Shown in pieces: positions 1 through 10,597 of a stretch of DNA of 42,194 nucleotides; positions within the stretch are counted from its first letter, which is position 1, and the number at the start of each line of letters is the position of its first letter. The translations under genes and the position numbers were made by a program. Below the pieces are notes generated by a model. It did not search any database, was not told the origin of the DNA, and saw nothing but the letters and a program-made list of their open reading frames with translations. Origin of the DNA: Nemertoderma westbladi (Eukaryota; Xenacoelomorpha; Nemertodermatida; Nemertodermatidae); contig JAUCBJ010002718.1 in assembly GCA_032718475.1 (NCBI GenBank), positions 1 to 42,194 on the forward strand, given 5' to 3'.

Positions 1-61
1 ATAATCGGACCTTAAGTTTCCGATTAATTCTCGGTGACTTCCAAATCCTGGAAAGCCTAAC

Positions 62-3000
62 ACACTCGCCACCGCAACACACTCACCACCGCAACACACT
101 CACCACAGCTATTCTATGTTCGGATCGCACCGCAACACACTCACCACAGCTATTCTATGTTCGGGTTGGGACGCACCGCACCACACTCACCACAACTATT
201 ATATGTTCGGATCGCACCGCAACACACTCACCACAGCTATTCTATGTTCGGATCGCACCGCAACACACTCACCACAGCTATTCTATGTTCGGGTTGGGAC
301 GCACCGCACCACACTCACCACAACTATTCTATGTTCGGATCGCACCGCACCACACTCACCACAACTATTCTATGTTCGGGTTGGGACGCACCGCACCACA
401 CTCACCACAGCTATTCTATGTTCGGGTTGGGACGAACTGCACCACACTCACCACAGCTATTCAATGTTCGGATCGCACCGCACCACACTCACCACAACTA
501 TTCTATGTTCGGGTTGGGACGCACCGCACCACACTCACCACAGCTTTCTATGTTCGGGTTGGGACGAACCGCACCACACTCACCACAACTATTCTATGTT
601 CGGATCGCACCGCAACACACTCACCACAGCTATTCTATGTTCGGATCGCACCGCAACACACTCACCACAGCTATTCTATGTTCGGATCGCACCGCACCAC
701 ACTCACCACAGCTATTCTATGTTCGGGTTGGGACGCACCGCACCACACTCACCACAGCTATTCTATGTTCGGGTTGGGATGCACCGCAACACACTCACCA
801 CAGCTATTCTATGTTCGGGTTGGGACGCACCGCAACACACTCACCACAGCTATTCTATGTTCGGGTTGGGACGCACCGCACCACACTCACCACAGCTATT
901 CTATCTTCGGGTTGGGACGCACCGCACCACACTCACCACAGCTATTCTATGTTCGGATCGCACCGCACCACACTCACCACAGCTATTCTATGTTCGGGTT
1001 GGGACGCACCGCACCACACTCACCACAGCTATTCTATGTTCGGGTTGGGATGCACCGCAACACACTCACCACAGCTATTCTATGTTCGGGTTGGGACGCA
1101 CCGCAACACACTCACCACAGCTATTCTATGTTCGGGTTGGGACGCACCGCACCACACTCACCACAGCTATTCTATCTTCGGGTTGGGACGCACCGCACCA
1201 CACTCACCACAACTATTCTATGTTCGGATCGCACGACAACACACTCACCACAGCTATTCTATGTTCGGGTTGGGACGCACCGCACCACACTCACCACAGC
1301 TATTCTATGTTCGGGTTGGGATGCACCGCAACACACTCACCACAGCTATTCTATGTTCGGGTTGGGACGCACCGCACCACACTCACCACAACTATTATAT
1401 GTTCGGATCGCACCGCAACACACTCACCACAGCTATTCTATGTTCGGATCGCACCGCAACACACTCACCACAGCTATTCTATGTTCGGGTTGGGACGCAC
1501 CGCACCACACTCACCACAACTATTCTATGTTCGGATCGCACCGCACCACACTCACCACAACTATTCTATGTTCGGGTTGGGACGCACCGCACCACACTCA
1601 CCACAGCTATTCTATGTTCGGGTTGGGACGAACTGCACCACACTCACCACAGCTATTCTATGTTCGGATCGCACCGCACCACACTCACCACAACTATTCT
1701 ATGTTCGGGTTGGGACGCACCGCACCACACTCACCACAGCTTTCTATGTTCGGGTTGGGACGAACCGCACCACACTCACCACAACTATTCTATGTTCGGA
1801 TCGCACCGCAACACACTCACCACAGCTATTCTATGTTCGGATCGCACCGCAACACACTCACCACAGCTATTCTATGTTCGGATCGCACCGCACCACACTC
1901 ACCACAGCTATTCTATGTTCGGGTTGGGACGCACCGCACCACACTCACCACAGCTATTCTATGTTCGGGTTGGGATGCACCGCAACACACTCACCACAGC
2001 TATTCTATGTTCGGGTTGGGACGCACCGCAACACACTCACCACAGCTATTCTATGTTCGGGTTGGGACGCACCGCACCACACTCACCACAGCTATTCTAT
2101 CTTCGGGTTGGGACGCACCGCACCACACTCACCACAGCTATTCTATGTTCGGATCGCACCGCACCACACTCACCACAGCTATTCTATGTTCGGGTTGGGA
2201 CGCACCGCACCACACTCACCACAGCTATTCTATGTTCGGGTTGGGATGCACCGCAACACACTCACCACAGCTATTCTATGTTCGGGTTGGGACGCACCGC
2301 AACACACTCACCACAGCTATTCTATGTTCGGGTTGGGACGCACCGCACCACACTCACCACAGCTATTCTATCTTCGGGTTGGGACGCACCGCACCACACT
2401 CACCACAACTATTCTATGTTCGGATCGCACGACAACACACTCACCACAGCTATTCTATGTTCGGGTTGGGACGCACCGCACCACACTCACCACAGCTATT
2501 CTATGTTCGGATCGCACCGCAACACACTCACCACAGCTATTCTATGTTCGGGTTGGGACGCACCGCACCACACTCACCACAACTATTATATGTTCGGATC
2601 GCACCGCAACACACTCACCACAGCTATTCTATGTTCGGATCGCACCGCAACACACTCACCACAGCTATTCTATGTTCGGGTTGGGACGCACCGCACCACA
2701 CTCACCACAACTATTCTATGTTCGGATCGCACCGCACCACACTCACCACAACTATTCTATGTTCGGGTTGGGACGCACCGCACCACACTCACCACAGCTA
2801 TTCTATGTTCGGGTTGGGACGAACTGCACCACACTCACCACAGCTATTCTATGTTCGGATCGCACCGCACCACACTCACCACAACTATTCTATGTTCGGG
2901 TTGGGACGCACCGCACCACACTCACCACAGCTTTCTATGTTCGGGTTGGGACGAACCGCACCACACTCACCACAACTATTCTATGTTCGGATCGCACCGC

Positions 3001-3991
3001 AACACACTCACCACAGCTATTCTATGTTCGGATCGCACCGCAACACACTCACCACAGCTATTCTATGTTCGGATCGCACCGCACCACACTCACCACAGCT
3101 ATTCTATGTTCGGGTTGGGACGCACCGCACCACACTCACCACAGCTATTCTATGTTCGGGTTGGGATGCACCGCAACACACTCACCACAGCTATTCTATG
3201 TTCGGGTTGGGACGCACCGCAACACACTCACCACAGCTATTCTATGTTCGGGTTGGGACGCACCGCACCACACTCACCACAGCTATTCTATGTTCGGATC
3301 GCACCGCAACACACTCACCACAGCTATTCTATGTTCGGATCGCACCGCAACACACTCACCACAGCTATTATATGTTCGGATCGCACCGCACCACACTCAC
3401 CACAGCTATTCTATGTTCGGGTTGGGACGCACCGCACCACACTCACCACAACTATTCTATGTTCGGATCGCACCGCAACACACTCACCACAGCTATTCTA
3501 TGTTCGGATCGCACCGCAACACACTCACCACAGCTATTCTATGTTCGGATCGCACCGCACCACACTCACCACAGCTATTCTATGTTCGGGTTGGGACGCA
3601 CCGCACCACACTCACCACAGCTATTCTATGTTCGGGTTGGGATGCACCGCAACACACTCACCACAGCTATTCTATGTTCGGGTTGGGACGCACCGCAACA
3701 CACTCACCACAGCTATTCTATGTTCGGGTTGGGACGCACCGCAACACACTCACCACAGCTATTCTATGTTCGGGTTGGGACGCACCGCACCACACTCACC
3801 ACAGCTATTCTATCTTCGGGTTGGGACGCACCGCACCACACTCACCACAGCTATTCTATGTTCGGATCGCACCGCACCACACTCACCACAGCTATTCTAT
3901 CTTCGGGTTGGGATGCACCGCACCACACTCACCACAGCTATTCTATGTTCGGGTTGGGACGCACCGCACCACACTCACCACAGCTATTCTA
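62..3991. repeat. Minisatellite array of interleaved 41-bp and 46-bp units with a ~1.19-kb higher-order repeat
   Basis: Nearly every unit reads CTATTCTATGTTCGG, then one of two middles, then CACACTCACCACAGC. The short middle (ATCGCACCGCAA) gives 41 bp and the long one (GTTGGGACGCACCGCAC) gives 46 bp. By length there are about 88 units. Rare variants recur in the same order: ATTATATG at 198, 1394 and 2585; the shortened CAGCTTTCT unit at 541, 1737 and 2928; the CGACAAC variant at 1234 and 2430. This gives a higher-order period of 1196, then 1191 bp; the 5-bp difference equals one long-for-short unit swap. The + strand lacks stops in all three frames, so three overlapping ORFs of about 1,260-1,300 codons run through it. 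That is a property of the unit, not evidence of a gene. The array may start before the window. Confidence 0.97.
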
Positions 3992-4032
3992 CATCTATTC
4001 AAAGTTTGAAAGCGATAAAATATGGAGGACAC

Positions 4033-4062
4033 GAAGTGGGGCCTTCGCGCAGCACGTGACTT
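4033..4062 (-). repeat. Short dispersed-repeat end motif next to the array
   Basis: On the minus strand this reads CACGTGCTGCGCGAAGGCCC followed by CAC. Close versions lie at 9617-9645 (+ strand, GCTGCGCGAAGGCCCCAC) and 28938-28960 (- strand, GCTGCGCGAAGGCACC). It looks like the conserved end of a dispersed repeat. Here the 41/46-bp array begins about 45 bp beyond it. No gene is seen between 3992 and 4151. Confidence 0.5.
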
Positions 4063-4151
4063 AAATTTAATTTAAGTACTAATTCGAAAGTATTACTGTA
4101 TTAGCAAATTTTAAGCAGATTTCGCCTAATCACTTTTTACCTCTTTCATTT

Positions 4152-4515
4152 CTATTCAGACATTTCTGACTCTAGCGGTATAGTGAGAACTGAAGATGGT
4201 TTAGGGTCTCCAGCCCCACAAAGACACAGCCTATGGATGAATAGTACATACGTACATCGGCCAAGTTTCATCTTGAATAACGGATAACGAAATGAGAGAC
4301 GGATCTCACTTTCAGAAATTTCGTCGTATAGCGGCAGACCGATTAAATCTCCCCCCCCCCCCCCCCCCCCCCCCCACAAAGACGCAGCATGTGGTCCAGA
4401 ATATATGGCAAGATTCAGCTTAAACTGATTAAAATCAATGAGACGGGAGAATCTATTCACTTTCAGGCATAAAGTAGTCCTATAGCGGGTGACTGTTGAA
4501 CTGATTTTCAACAAA
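4152..4515 (+). repeat. Diverged copy of the 315-bp repeat, with a 25-C tract
   Basis: Short blocks match the better-preserved copies that follow: a CTCTAGCGG core, GAGAACTG.AGATGG, CACAAAGAC.CAGC and GCCAAGTTTCA. An uninterrupted run of 25 C occupies 4351-4375. The minus-strand ORF over this stretch translates the C run as polyglycine and has no recognisable domain. Confidence 0.55.
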
Positions 4516-5316
4516 ACAAATTTTCAACTTGGCAGCTTTAAATTCGACAAAGTTATAAGCATGTCAATATCATAACGACGACAACGATTTCACTTTCAGA
4601 CCTTTGGCCCTCTAGCGGCAGACTGGAGAACTGCAGATGGATTCGCCTCCTTTGAAAGTCACAGCTAATGGTCTAATACATATCTGCCAAGTTTCAGCTT
4701 AAACGGATTAAAACCAAAGAAATGGGAGGGCATTTAATGTTTAGACATGTGGCCCTCTAGCGGGAGACCATTGCACTGATGGTGTCTGAAAGTCTCTCAA
4801 AAATCTCAACTTTAGCTCATATTGATACCTACAAATTTTCAACTTGGCAGCTTTAAATCCGACAAAGTTATTAGCATGTCAAAATCGTAACGACGACAAC
4901 GATTTCACTTTCAGACCTTTGGCCCTCTAGCGGCAGACTGGAGAACTGCAGATGGATTCGCCTCCTTTGAAAGTCACAGCTAATGGTCTAATACATATCT
5001 GCCAAGTTTCAGCTTAAACGGATTAAAATCAAAGAAATGGGAGGGCATTTAATGTTTAGACATGTGGCCCTCTAGCGGGAGACCATTGCACTGATGGTGT
5101 CTGAAAGTCTCTCAAAAATCTCAACTTTTGCTCATATTGATACCTACAAATTTTCAACTTGGCAGCTTTAAATCCGACAAAGTTATTAGCATGTCAAAAT
5201 CGTAACGACGACGACGACAACGACGACGACGACAACTATTTGCATAAATTGACCCACCCCCTAACAGTATCAATTCGCTAAGGCTCCGCCAACTTCGTGG
5301 CTCGCCCCACAAACTA
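4516..5316 (+). repeat. Two tandem 315-bp units plus a partial third with an ACG/ACA microsatellite and a conserved terminus
   Basis: The motif ACAAATTTTCAACTTGG starts at 4516, 4831 and 5146, so the period is exactly 315 bp. The two full units are almost identical. The third is partial: it runs into CGACGACGACGACAACGACG-type repeats, then a terminal block ending GGCTCGCCCCACAAACTA. The last unit and terminal block recur, inverted and nearly base for base, at 41879-42194. A more diverged relative lies at 16340-16545, and a short one at 29150-29240. Each full unit carries GGCCCTCTAGCGG twice (4606, 4751, 4921, 5066). I see no coding capacity. The family name is unknown to me. Confidence 0.85.
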
Positions 5317-5617
5317 TATATATATTTCACAAATAGCACGGGCACAACAACAGTCAACTAATAAGGGCAACTCACAATTACAAATGACGATGACATATCA
5401 ATAATTGTCCAAAATAATATTACTTATCCATATATTTTTTAGAAAAGTTATACTTATACTGTATGTGTAATTTGTAAAAAAATCGTGGGGTGTGTGGGGG
5501 GGGGGGGGTACATATTCAATGTACCTGACGTAAGACGCTCCAGTATTCCGCTCCTTGACAATGTTACATTGTAGGTATATGACTAAGGCATTATCTAATA
5601 CTAATAGTTAGTTAGGT
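5317..5617. other. AT-rich intergenic stretch with a G13 tract
   Basis: Unique-looking AT-rich sequence. The only standout is a run of 13 G at 5496-5508. No gene seen. Confidence 0.6.
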
Positions 5618-5621
5618 ATGA

Positions 5622-5816
5622 GTGTCGAGTACTTTCTGGAGCCGCCTCTTAAAGGACACTGGCCTTGAAGATGCGGATGATCTAGACAATGTCATGGGCG
5701 ATAGGGAGTTGTGGTGGCGCAGTTTTGTCGACAGACAAGCCGGCACTGCTTTCTTAATATATGTAATATATAATGCAGCTGCTATACATCATGCCGATAG
5801 TGGTGGTGGTAATTAG
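5622..5816 (+). pseudogene. Probable C-terminal scrap of a non-LTR retrotransposon ORF2
   Basis: The frame reads LLKDTGLEDADDLDNVMGDR, then ELWWRSFVDR. This resembles the extreme C-terminus of LINE-type endonuclease/reverse transcriptase proteins, where a DTGL...DR..WR..V pattern is common. A TGA lies directly upstream (5619-5621) and there is no ATG, so the rest of the ORF is missing. After residue 45 or so the frame drifts into low-complexity residues. The fragment is dead and about 40 codons are informative. The assignment rests on pattern memory only; a chance ORF cannot be excluded. Confidence 0.4.
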
Positions 5817-7005
5817 GTATCGCCTGAGTACGAATATAATACATAATACAGTTACTTAATACTTAATATCTATATATTAAACGTAAGATAAAAAATAAGG
5901 CTCGGTTTATTTACGGATGTGTATATGAAAGCTACGTAGAACCGCGCGCGTCTGTGTTAGTGCTGCGAACTGAAATAAAAGTGGAATAGATTCGGTTTCA
6001 GTTCGAATTAACCTGGTTATTGCAGTTCAAGTTCCCAAAAAAATAGCTTCGTTTTCAGATATAGTTTCAAAAAATGTCTTAAAATACATAATTAGGATGC
6101 GTGGCTAATCGTTTGGTAGTGAATTTGAATATCACCAACCGATGGACCACGGCTGTTATTTTTTATATTTTTCTTGAAAATAACCGGAATTGTTATAATA
6201 ATAATTATTATTTATATAGCGCTTTTCTACGCTCGGCATACTAAAAGTACTTTTATTATTATTACCCCAGCTAAGCCAGGTTCCCGTTATACCGCCTAAC
6301 GACTAAAGTGTTTTGCCTAGGGGCACAACAGTGTGAAATTCCTACAACCTTAGTCGGATTTTAACCATTGCATTACCCAATGCGTGGCGTTGGGTAATAC
6401 AATGAAATAAAACTAAGTCTTACTTGAGAATAATAATAACCATTATCCCTTACAAACCCTTTGACGTATAATTGACCACTCTCGCTCGAAAATTTATACA
6501 TAATCAGGGTCACGAGAAGAAATGCGAAAGAAAAGAAAATTTAGTTTTTACTGATATTCTTCTGCCCACGTTTTGTCATGTTTGGGCTTTACTTTGCTAA
6601 AAGAAATTGAAAATTGTAAAAATTTCATATTTTCCTGTAGGTTTATTTTATTTTTTTATTGCATAATATTAGGCGTACTTTTAATAATTAACATAATAAA
6701 GCAATAAAGTTATTTATTCAAAAAATGAAATATTTATTTATAGACGAATAATTATTGTACTGTTTGTATTTTTATTTCCAATTTATAAGTTATACTTTCT
6801 GCTTTAAATCTTGGGTACCTAACTCAATTCTAGTTCCAGTTCCAGTATTCTAAAATATCAAGTTTCAGTTCAGAAAAAATGCCAAAAATAATTTCAGTTC
6901 CAATTTAGTTTTCAGCTCATAGTAACTAGTCTGCATTAAATAGTCGTCAATTGTACGATAACTGTACCTACTTAATACATATTGCCATTGTATAACAACT
7001 CTAAG
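5817..7005. other. AT-rich intergenic and 3'-flank of MRPL47
   Basis: No gene seen. The stretch 6195-6415 (with TTTATATAGCGCTTTTCTAC) looks like a fragment of a dispersed repeat type common in marine invertebrates. Scattered TTTATT (AATAAA on the minus strand) occurs, for example at 6713-6718, and could provide the MRPL47 poly(A) signal about 290 bp past its stop. Confidence 0.45.
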
Positions 7006-7761
7006 TTACTCCTCATAAAGTTTAGGTGACTCCTCTTCCATTCTCTTCCGAGCCGCTTCTTCCCCGCAGTTCTTCCTAAAGGCAACTCTCGCCTCTCGTT
7101 CTATGCGCAATCTAATGTAATGTTTAACGTAGTGCGGGTAATAGAAGCGGTACCTCCTCCACGTTTTGTTTAGATGGGGCGGTACGGCGTGGGGTTTAAA
7201 CGTCCTTCTGTAACGGAAACCAAACACATTGAATGCGTAGGCCCATTGTGGCTGCGGTAGTTCCCCAGTCTCTAGAAGACTTATCGCCGTGTGCCGTTCG
7301 TCTATAACCTGTTTTATGTTCTGCATAGACTGTTGCACCTTCCAGAAACGATCCGATCCAGGTGGGTCTCTACTAGAGTTCTTAGAATAATGCCAAAACA
7401 TTGTTAGCACCATATTCTTCTCTTTAAGTAACACGTACCACAGTTTGTGGAGGTCTGTGTCACTCTTTAGTCGTAATTCCTCTACCAGCCATGGTCGACC
7501 AGAATGAATTTCGAACTTTTGGAAATTTTCGGGATTGTCAAAGAATTCCTGAATATGGTGACGGTTAGATGAAGTCGCTATTGATGCAGTTAGACTACCG
7601 GTTGCGATAGAGATAACTGTGGGAACCCGATTGAACATAGTGCCCCGTACATGACGCTGGAGTTTGTTAATACCTAATTCTTTGATTGCGAGGCCCGAAC
7701 TTATAGGTTTAACGTTCGAATAAAGTTGTTTCCATCGAGTGCAGGTTGCAAGAAACGCCAT
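7006..7761 (-). CDS. MRPL47: Mitochondrial large ribosomal subunit protein uL29m (MRPL47)
   Basis: A 251-residue protein of the mitochondrial ribosome large subunit, the counterpart of bacterial L29, acting in mitochondrial translation. Residues 70-120 carry the family block: FFDNPENF, then SGRPWLVEELRLKSDTDLHKLWYVLLKEKNMVLT (quoted in parts, residues 87-120), which is the uL29 core. Residues 178-228 (FGFRYRRTFKPHAVPPHLNK, then YVKHYIRLRIEREARVAFRK) match the animal-specific C-terminal extension. Length is close to the human protein (about 250). The basic N-terminus fits a mitochondrial targeting peptide. The ATG has a G at -3 and at +4. The whole protein is in one uninterrupted ORF, although vertebrate MRPL47 is multi-exon, so this is either a naturally intronless gene or an intact retrocopy. 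A compositional patch lies about 100 bp upstream (7851-7940). Confidence 0.92.
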   Translation of the reverse strand: MAFLATCTRWKQLYSNVKPISSGLAIKELGINKLQRHVRGTMFNRVPTVISIATGSLTASIATSSNRHHIQEFFDNPENFQKFEIHSGRPWLVEELRLKSDTDLHKLWYVLLKEKNMVLTMFWHYSKNSSRDPPGSDRFWKVQQSMQNIKQVIDERHTAISLLETGELPQPQWAYAFNVFGFRYRRTFKPHAVPPHLNKTWRRYRFYYPHYVKHYIRLRIEREARVAFRKNCGEEAARKRMEEESPKLYEE

Positions 7762-7850
7762 ACCGCTGTACTCTGACTGGTTACAGTTCCCAAATCAGTT
7801 ACATTGAATCGACGAAAAGGTAAATACAGAAATAATAATAATAATAATAA

Positions 7851-7940
7851 TGCAGAAATACTGTAGTCCTGGTAGTACAGTAGTAGGCCTACCTACAGCT
7901 GTGTGTACCAGGTGCCAGGGTACAGGTACCACTACTAACT
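7851..7940. promoter_or_regulatory. GTAC/TAGGCCTA-rich patch upstream of MRPL47
   Basis: About 100 bp upstream of the MRPL47 start the sequence turns into overlapping CAGTA, GTAC, CTAC and GGTACC words with GTAGGCCTAC at about 7892. The same composition lies upstream of the other two genes. A promoter-associated role is an inference. Confidence 0.4.
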
Positions 7941-7945
7941 ATCCT

Positions 7946-8227
7946 AAGACCCGTTCACATCCAACGGAATGGTACACCGCTGACTGAGAACGACCCAACT
8001 GGTAGTTGTGCGCCAAATCGCGCGATTTACCGCAGCCCATTTAAACAATGTTAAAACAATTAATGTAATTTCCTGTTGAATTCACAGTCGACAGATAAAC
8101 TATAAGTTACCGCAACGGTACCGTTGGGGGTGAACGGGCTCCGGGTAGTAGTGTACCGCTGGCTTACCGCTTCAATACCGCCAGACTACTTTGCCTCTCA
8201 CGCACCGTTGGATGTGAACTGGGCTTT
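7946..8227. mobile_element. MITE-like element with GTTCACATCCAACGG inverted ends
   Basis: The left end reads CCGTTCACATCCAACGG (7951-7967). The right end, reverse-complemented, reads CCCAGTTCACATCCAACGG (8205-8223), giving terminal inverted repeats of about 17 bp. A second, inverted copy of the body is at 28166-28378, which confirms a dispersed element of about 280 bp. The interior contains further ACCGTTGCGGT/CCCGTTCAC words. I could not identify a convincing target-site duplication. End style resembles PIF/Harbinger-type MITEs, but this is a guess. Confidence 0.65.
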
Positions 8228-9360
8228 AATCGGCGTGTCTGTTGATGTGTGGTTCTGTCGCGTTCAATATTTTAAGGTGGTGTTTTTTTAATTTGTTTAT
8301 ATCTCCAATATGGTTGAAAATTGCTCATAAATCTATATACAGTACCATCGAAAGGTGATTGAACTAAAGTAAATAAAAATGTGAATACAAAATTTTTTTA
8401 GCGCCCCCTAGCGGCTGGCGTAAAATTAAAAAATTTCGCTAAAAAGACTATACTCCTCCGTTATTTCCCATTTTCATTTTTCGATAACACATTTTTTGGA
8501 ACCAGCATGTAAAATTTCATCATATTCTTCGGCCACTTTTTTTATTTTCATTTTCTATTTCTGATAATTGGCAATTTTGTAAAAAATAATTCAACATTTT
8601 TTAAAAATTGAAAAAATCCACGATTTTTATGTTGTTTTTTTTTAAATGCAGAAATATTCCGAAATCAAAAAAAAGCGGCCGAAGAATATTAAAGCTTATT
8701 AAATTTCCTTTCATAAAAATCAAAAATCACAAAAAAAAGGTTAAAAAAAAATGGCGGATGAGTAGTGTTTTTGTGTGAAAAAATGTAATTCCGAGATAAT
8801 TGCCTTTGAAGTTGGAACCTTCCCGCGCAAAAACTGTCTGTTAATATGTGATAATGTCTGTTAATATATATCTAGCAACACGAAAGCACAAAACCATGCT
8901 CAGATTTTAGCTACTATATGGGAGTTTTCCTGGTCGCTGATTTCATTTCTGAGGTCAGTGTTCACTTTTAATGAAACGGTTCAACTGTGCATGTATTACA
9001 GTAGTAATAATTTATATTAATAAAAAATAATTATTTATTACATTGGAAAAAACCAGCTTTTTTTCTTTATTCTCGTGGCATTTTATTTAACGAGAGCAAG
9101 CGACGTTAATAAAGGGTCGAGAGAATATTGAAAAAAATGTTCTACATTTTTTTCCCATGTAATACGTAATTTTATTCTTAAATTGGTACTTTTATTGTTG
9201 CTCAATTCTTTAATAAAAATATAGAGCGATATAGTGTTACAAAATAAATTGAACTGTTGTATTTTACTATATTACTTCCATAGTTACTGAAATTTAAATT
9301 ACTGCACTCTTCAATTTCTGATGCTGCCTTACTCAATGTTTTCATCGTTTCAAAGTTTCG
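8228..9360. other. AT-rich intergenic DNA with dispersed-repeat fragments
   Basis: No gene. Contents: a CTCF-like core AGCGCCCCCTAGCGGC at 8400-8415 inside a diverged repeat; a fragment near 8900-8990 of the repeat family seen at 13.7-14.8 and 29.8 kb (GTTTTCCTGGTCGCTGATTT); and 9138-9258, which matches both arms of the foldback element (23773-23905 and 25909-26043). Confidence 0.6.
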
Positions 9361-9575
9361 TAAGTTTTAATATTTCATACAAATTGAGTCACCTCAACGC
9401 CTAAAATATATTACTTTTAAAACACCGCCAATTCTGTCAATACCTGCCTGAAATTTCCTCTGTGCGCCTTTTGGTTGGGGTGTAGATTGAGAAGGGGGTT
9501 GACGTTGATTGGGAGGAACTTTCCCCTCTTCTTTGATTTATGGGCGGTTTGGTTAAATTTTTTAAATGCCGATTT
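9361..9575 (+). repeat. Dispersed repeat copy A (inverted partner at 15700-15935)
   Basis: This block and the reverse complement of 15700-15935 share long stretches, including CCTAAAAATATATTACTTTT-like sequence, TTTGG(G)TTGGGGTG, AACTTTCC(C/T)CTCTTCTTTG and GGCGGTTTGGTTAAATTT, with small indels. Small ORFs on both strands here are not conserved between the two copies and are not called. Confidence 0.75.
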
Positions 9576-9853
9576 TGTGATAGAATTGCTCAATTTTAAT
9601 TTGTATCCCATAACTGAGCCTCGCGCTGCGCGAAGGCCCCACGAACGTGTACCAGTGTAGGCCTACCTTACGGAATATCAAAGTTAACTTATCTCACTAC
9701 TCAGCTAGTTAGTGCATTACCTACTGTACTGCTTGGTAATTCTAGTCGAGGGATTAAAGAACGTCGATAACGGATATTGGGGGCGCCCACAGTCGGACGG
9801 ATATCGGCCTGTTTTAGGTGTTAATATTTCGGAAACGCTTATTTCGGAAGTTA

Positions 9854-9876
9854 ACTGTCAACAGACTGTTGACAGT
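9854..9876. other. Perfect 23-bp palindrome (11-bp arms)
   Basis: ACTGTCAACAG, a central A, then CTGTTGACAGT. It lies 18 bp from a second strong hairpin and shares the word CTGTTGACA with it. Confidence 0.8.
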
Positions 9877-9894
9877 CTGTTGACAACAGTGACA

Positions 9895-9925
9895 CTTCAT
9901 TCACTGTTGACAACAGTGAATGAAG
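9895..9925. other. 14-bp stem, 3-nt loop hairpin
   Basis: CTTCATTCACTGTT, loop GAC, AACAGTGAATGAAG: a perfect 14-bp stem. Flanking sequence is not obviously a transposon end. Confidence 0.85.
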
Positions 9926-10012
9926 TATGAATTGTGATGGTTGGAGGTTTACAGCCTGTATGGATGGGGGCCGCAGATCGGACGATATGGAGGCGGATTT
10001 AATATTGATTGT

Positions 10013-10034
10013 CATATCCCGACGGTGGGATATG
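10013..10034. other. 8-bp stem hairpin
   Basis: CATATCCC, loop GACGGT, GGGATATG. It is the third inverted repeat within 200 bp. Confidence 0.7.
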
Positions 10035-10597
10035 AACCAGTAGGCCTACATACAAGCGATATTTACGACTTTATGTATAAACTTAATTTCAAAGAAATGA
10101 TGTAGGCCTACAATGGAAACGACTAAAACCGAAACTAATCTAAGCTTAAGTCTGTTTTACAAGTTAAAAGACTAATGATGGCTCCTGTAATAAATTTCCA
10201 ACAAAGTATTGACAAAATTATACCATCATACATTATAATATATTGGCCTCCATCATCCGATGCAAAAATTATAATTCATCAGCCGAAACTATTCACTAGA
10301 GCTTGAGCTCTGTTTACTTGAGTAAACTTACCACTAAATCCGCAGGCATACTAACCATTAACCTATTCCTTGACTGAAACTTAATGAATTAAATTAATTT
10401 ATTATTTTAATTATTACATACTGTATGTGGTGCTTTATTGCACGTCTGATGAGTTAAGTAGCCAACAGCGTGTGTAGTGGTCGTTTCCCTCTACTGTGTT
10501 CATTTTGGCAATTAATTTTTAATCGTTTTTTTTTTTCAAACTTTCAATTACAGCATACCAGGTTCGGTTTGTTCGACATTCTTGGAAATACTACTGG
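10035..10597. other. AT-rich intergenic stretch
   Basis: Two GTAGGCCTAC palindromes near 10041 and 10103; otherwise nothing recognisable. Confidence 0.5.

Noticed and set aside
116-4064. Three overlapping plus-strand ORFs of about 1,260-1,300 codons (MFGSHRNTLTT.../MFGLGRTAPHS...)
   Set aside because: They are the three frames of one 41/46-bp minisatellite whose unit has no stop; the same peptide words appear in all three frames and no domain or start context supports translation.
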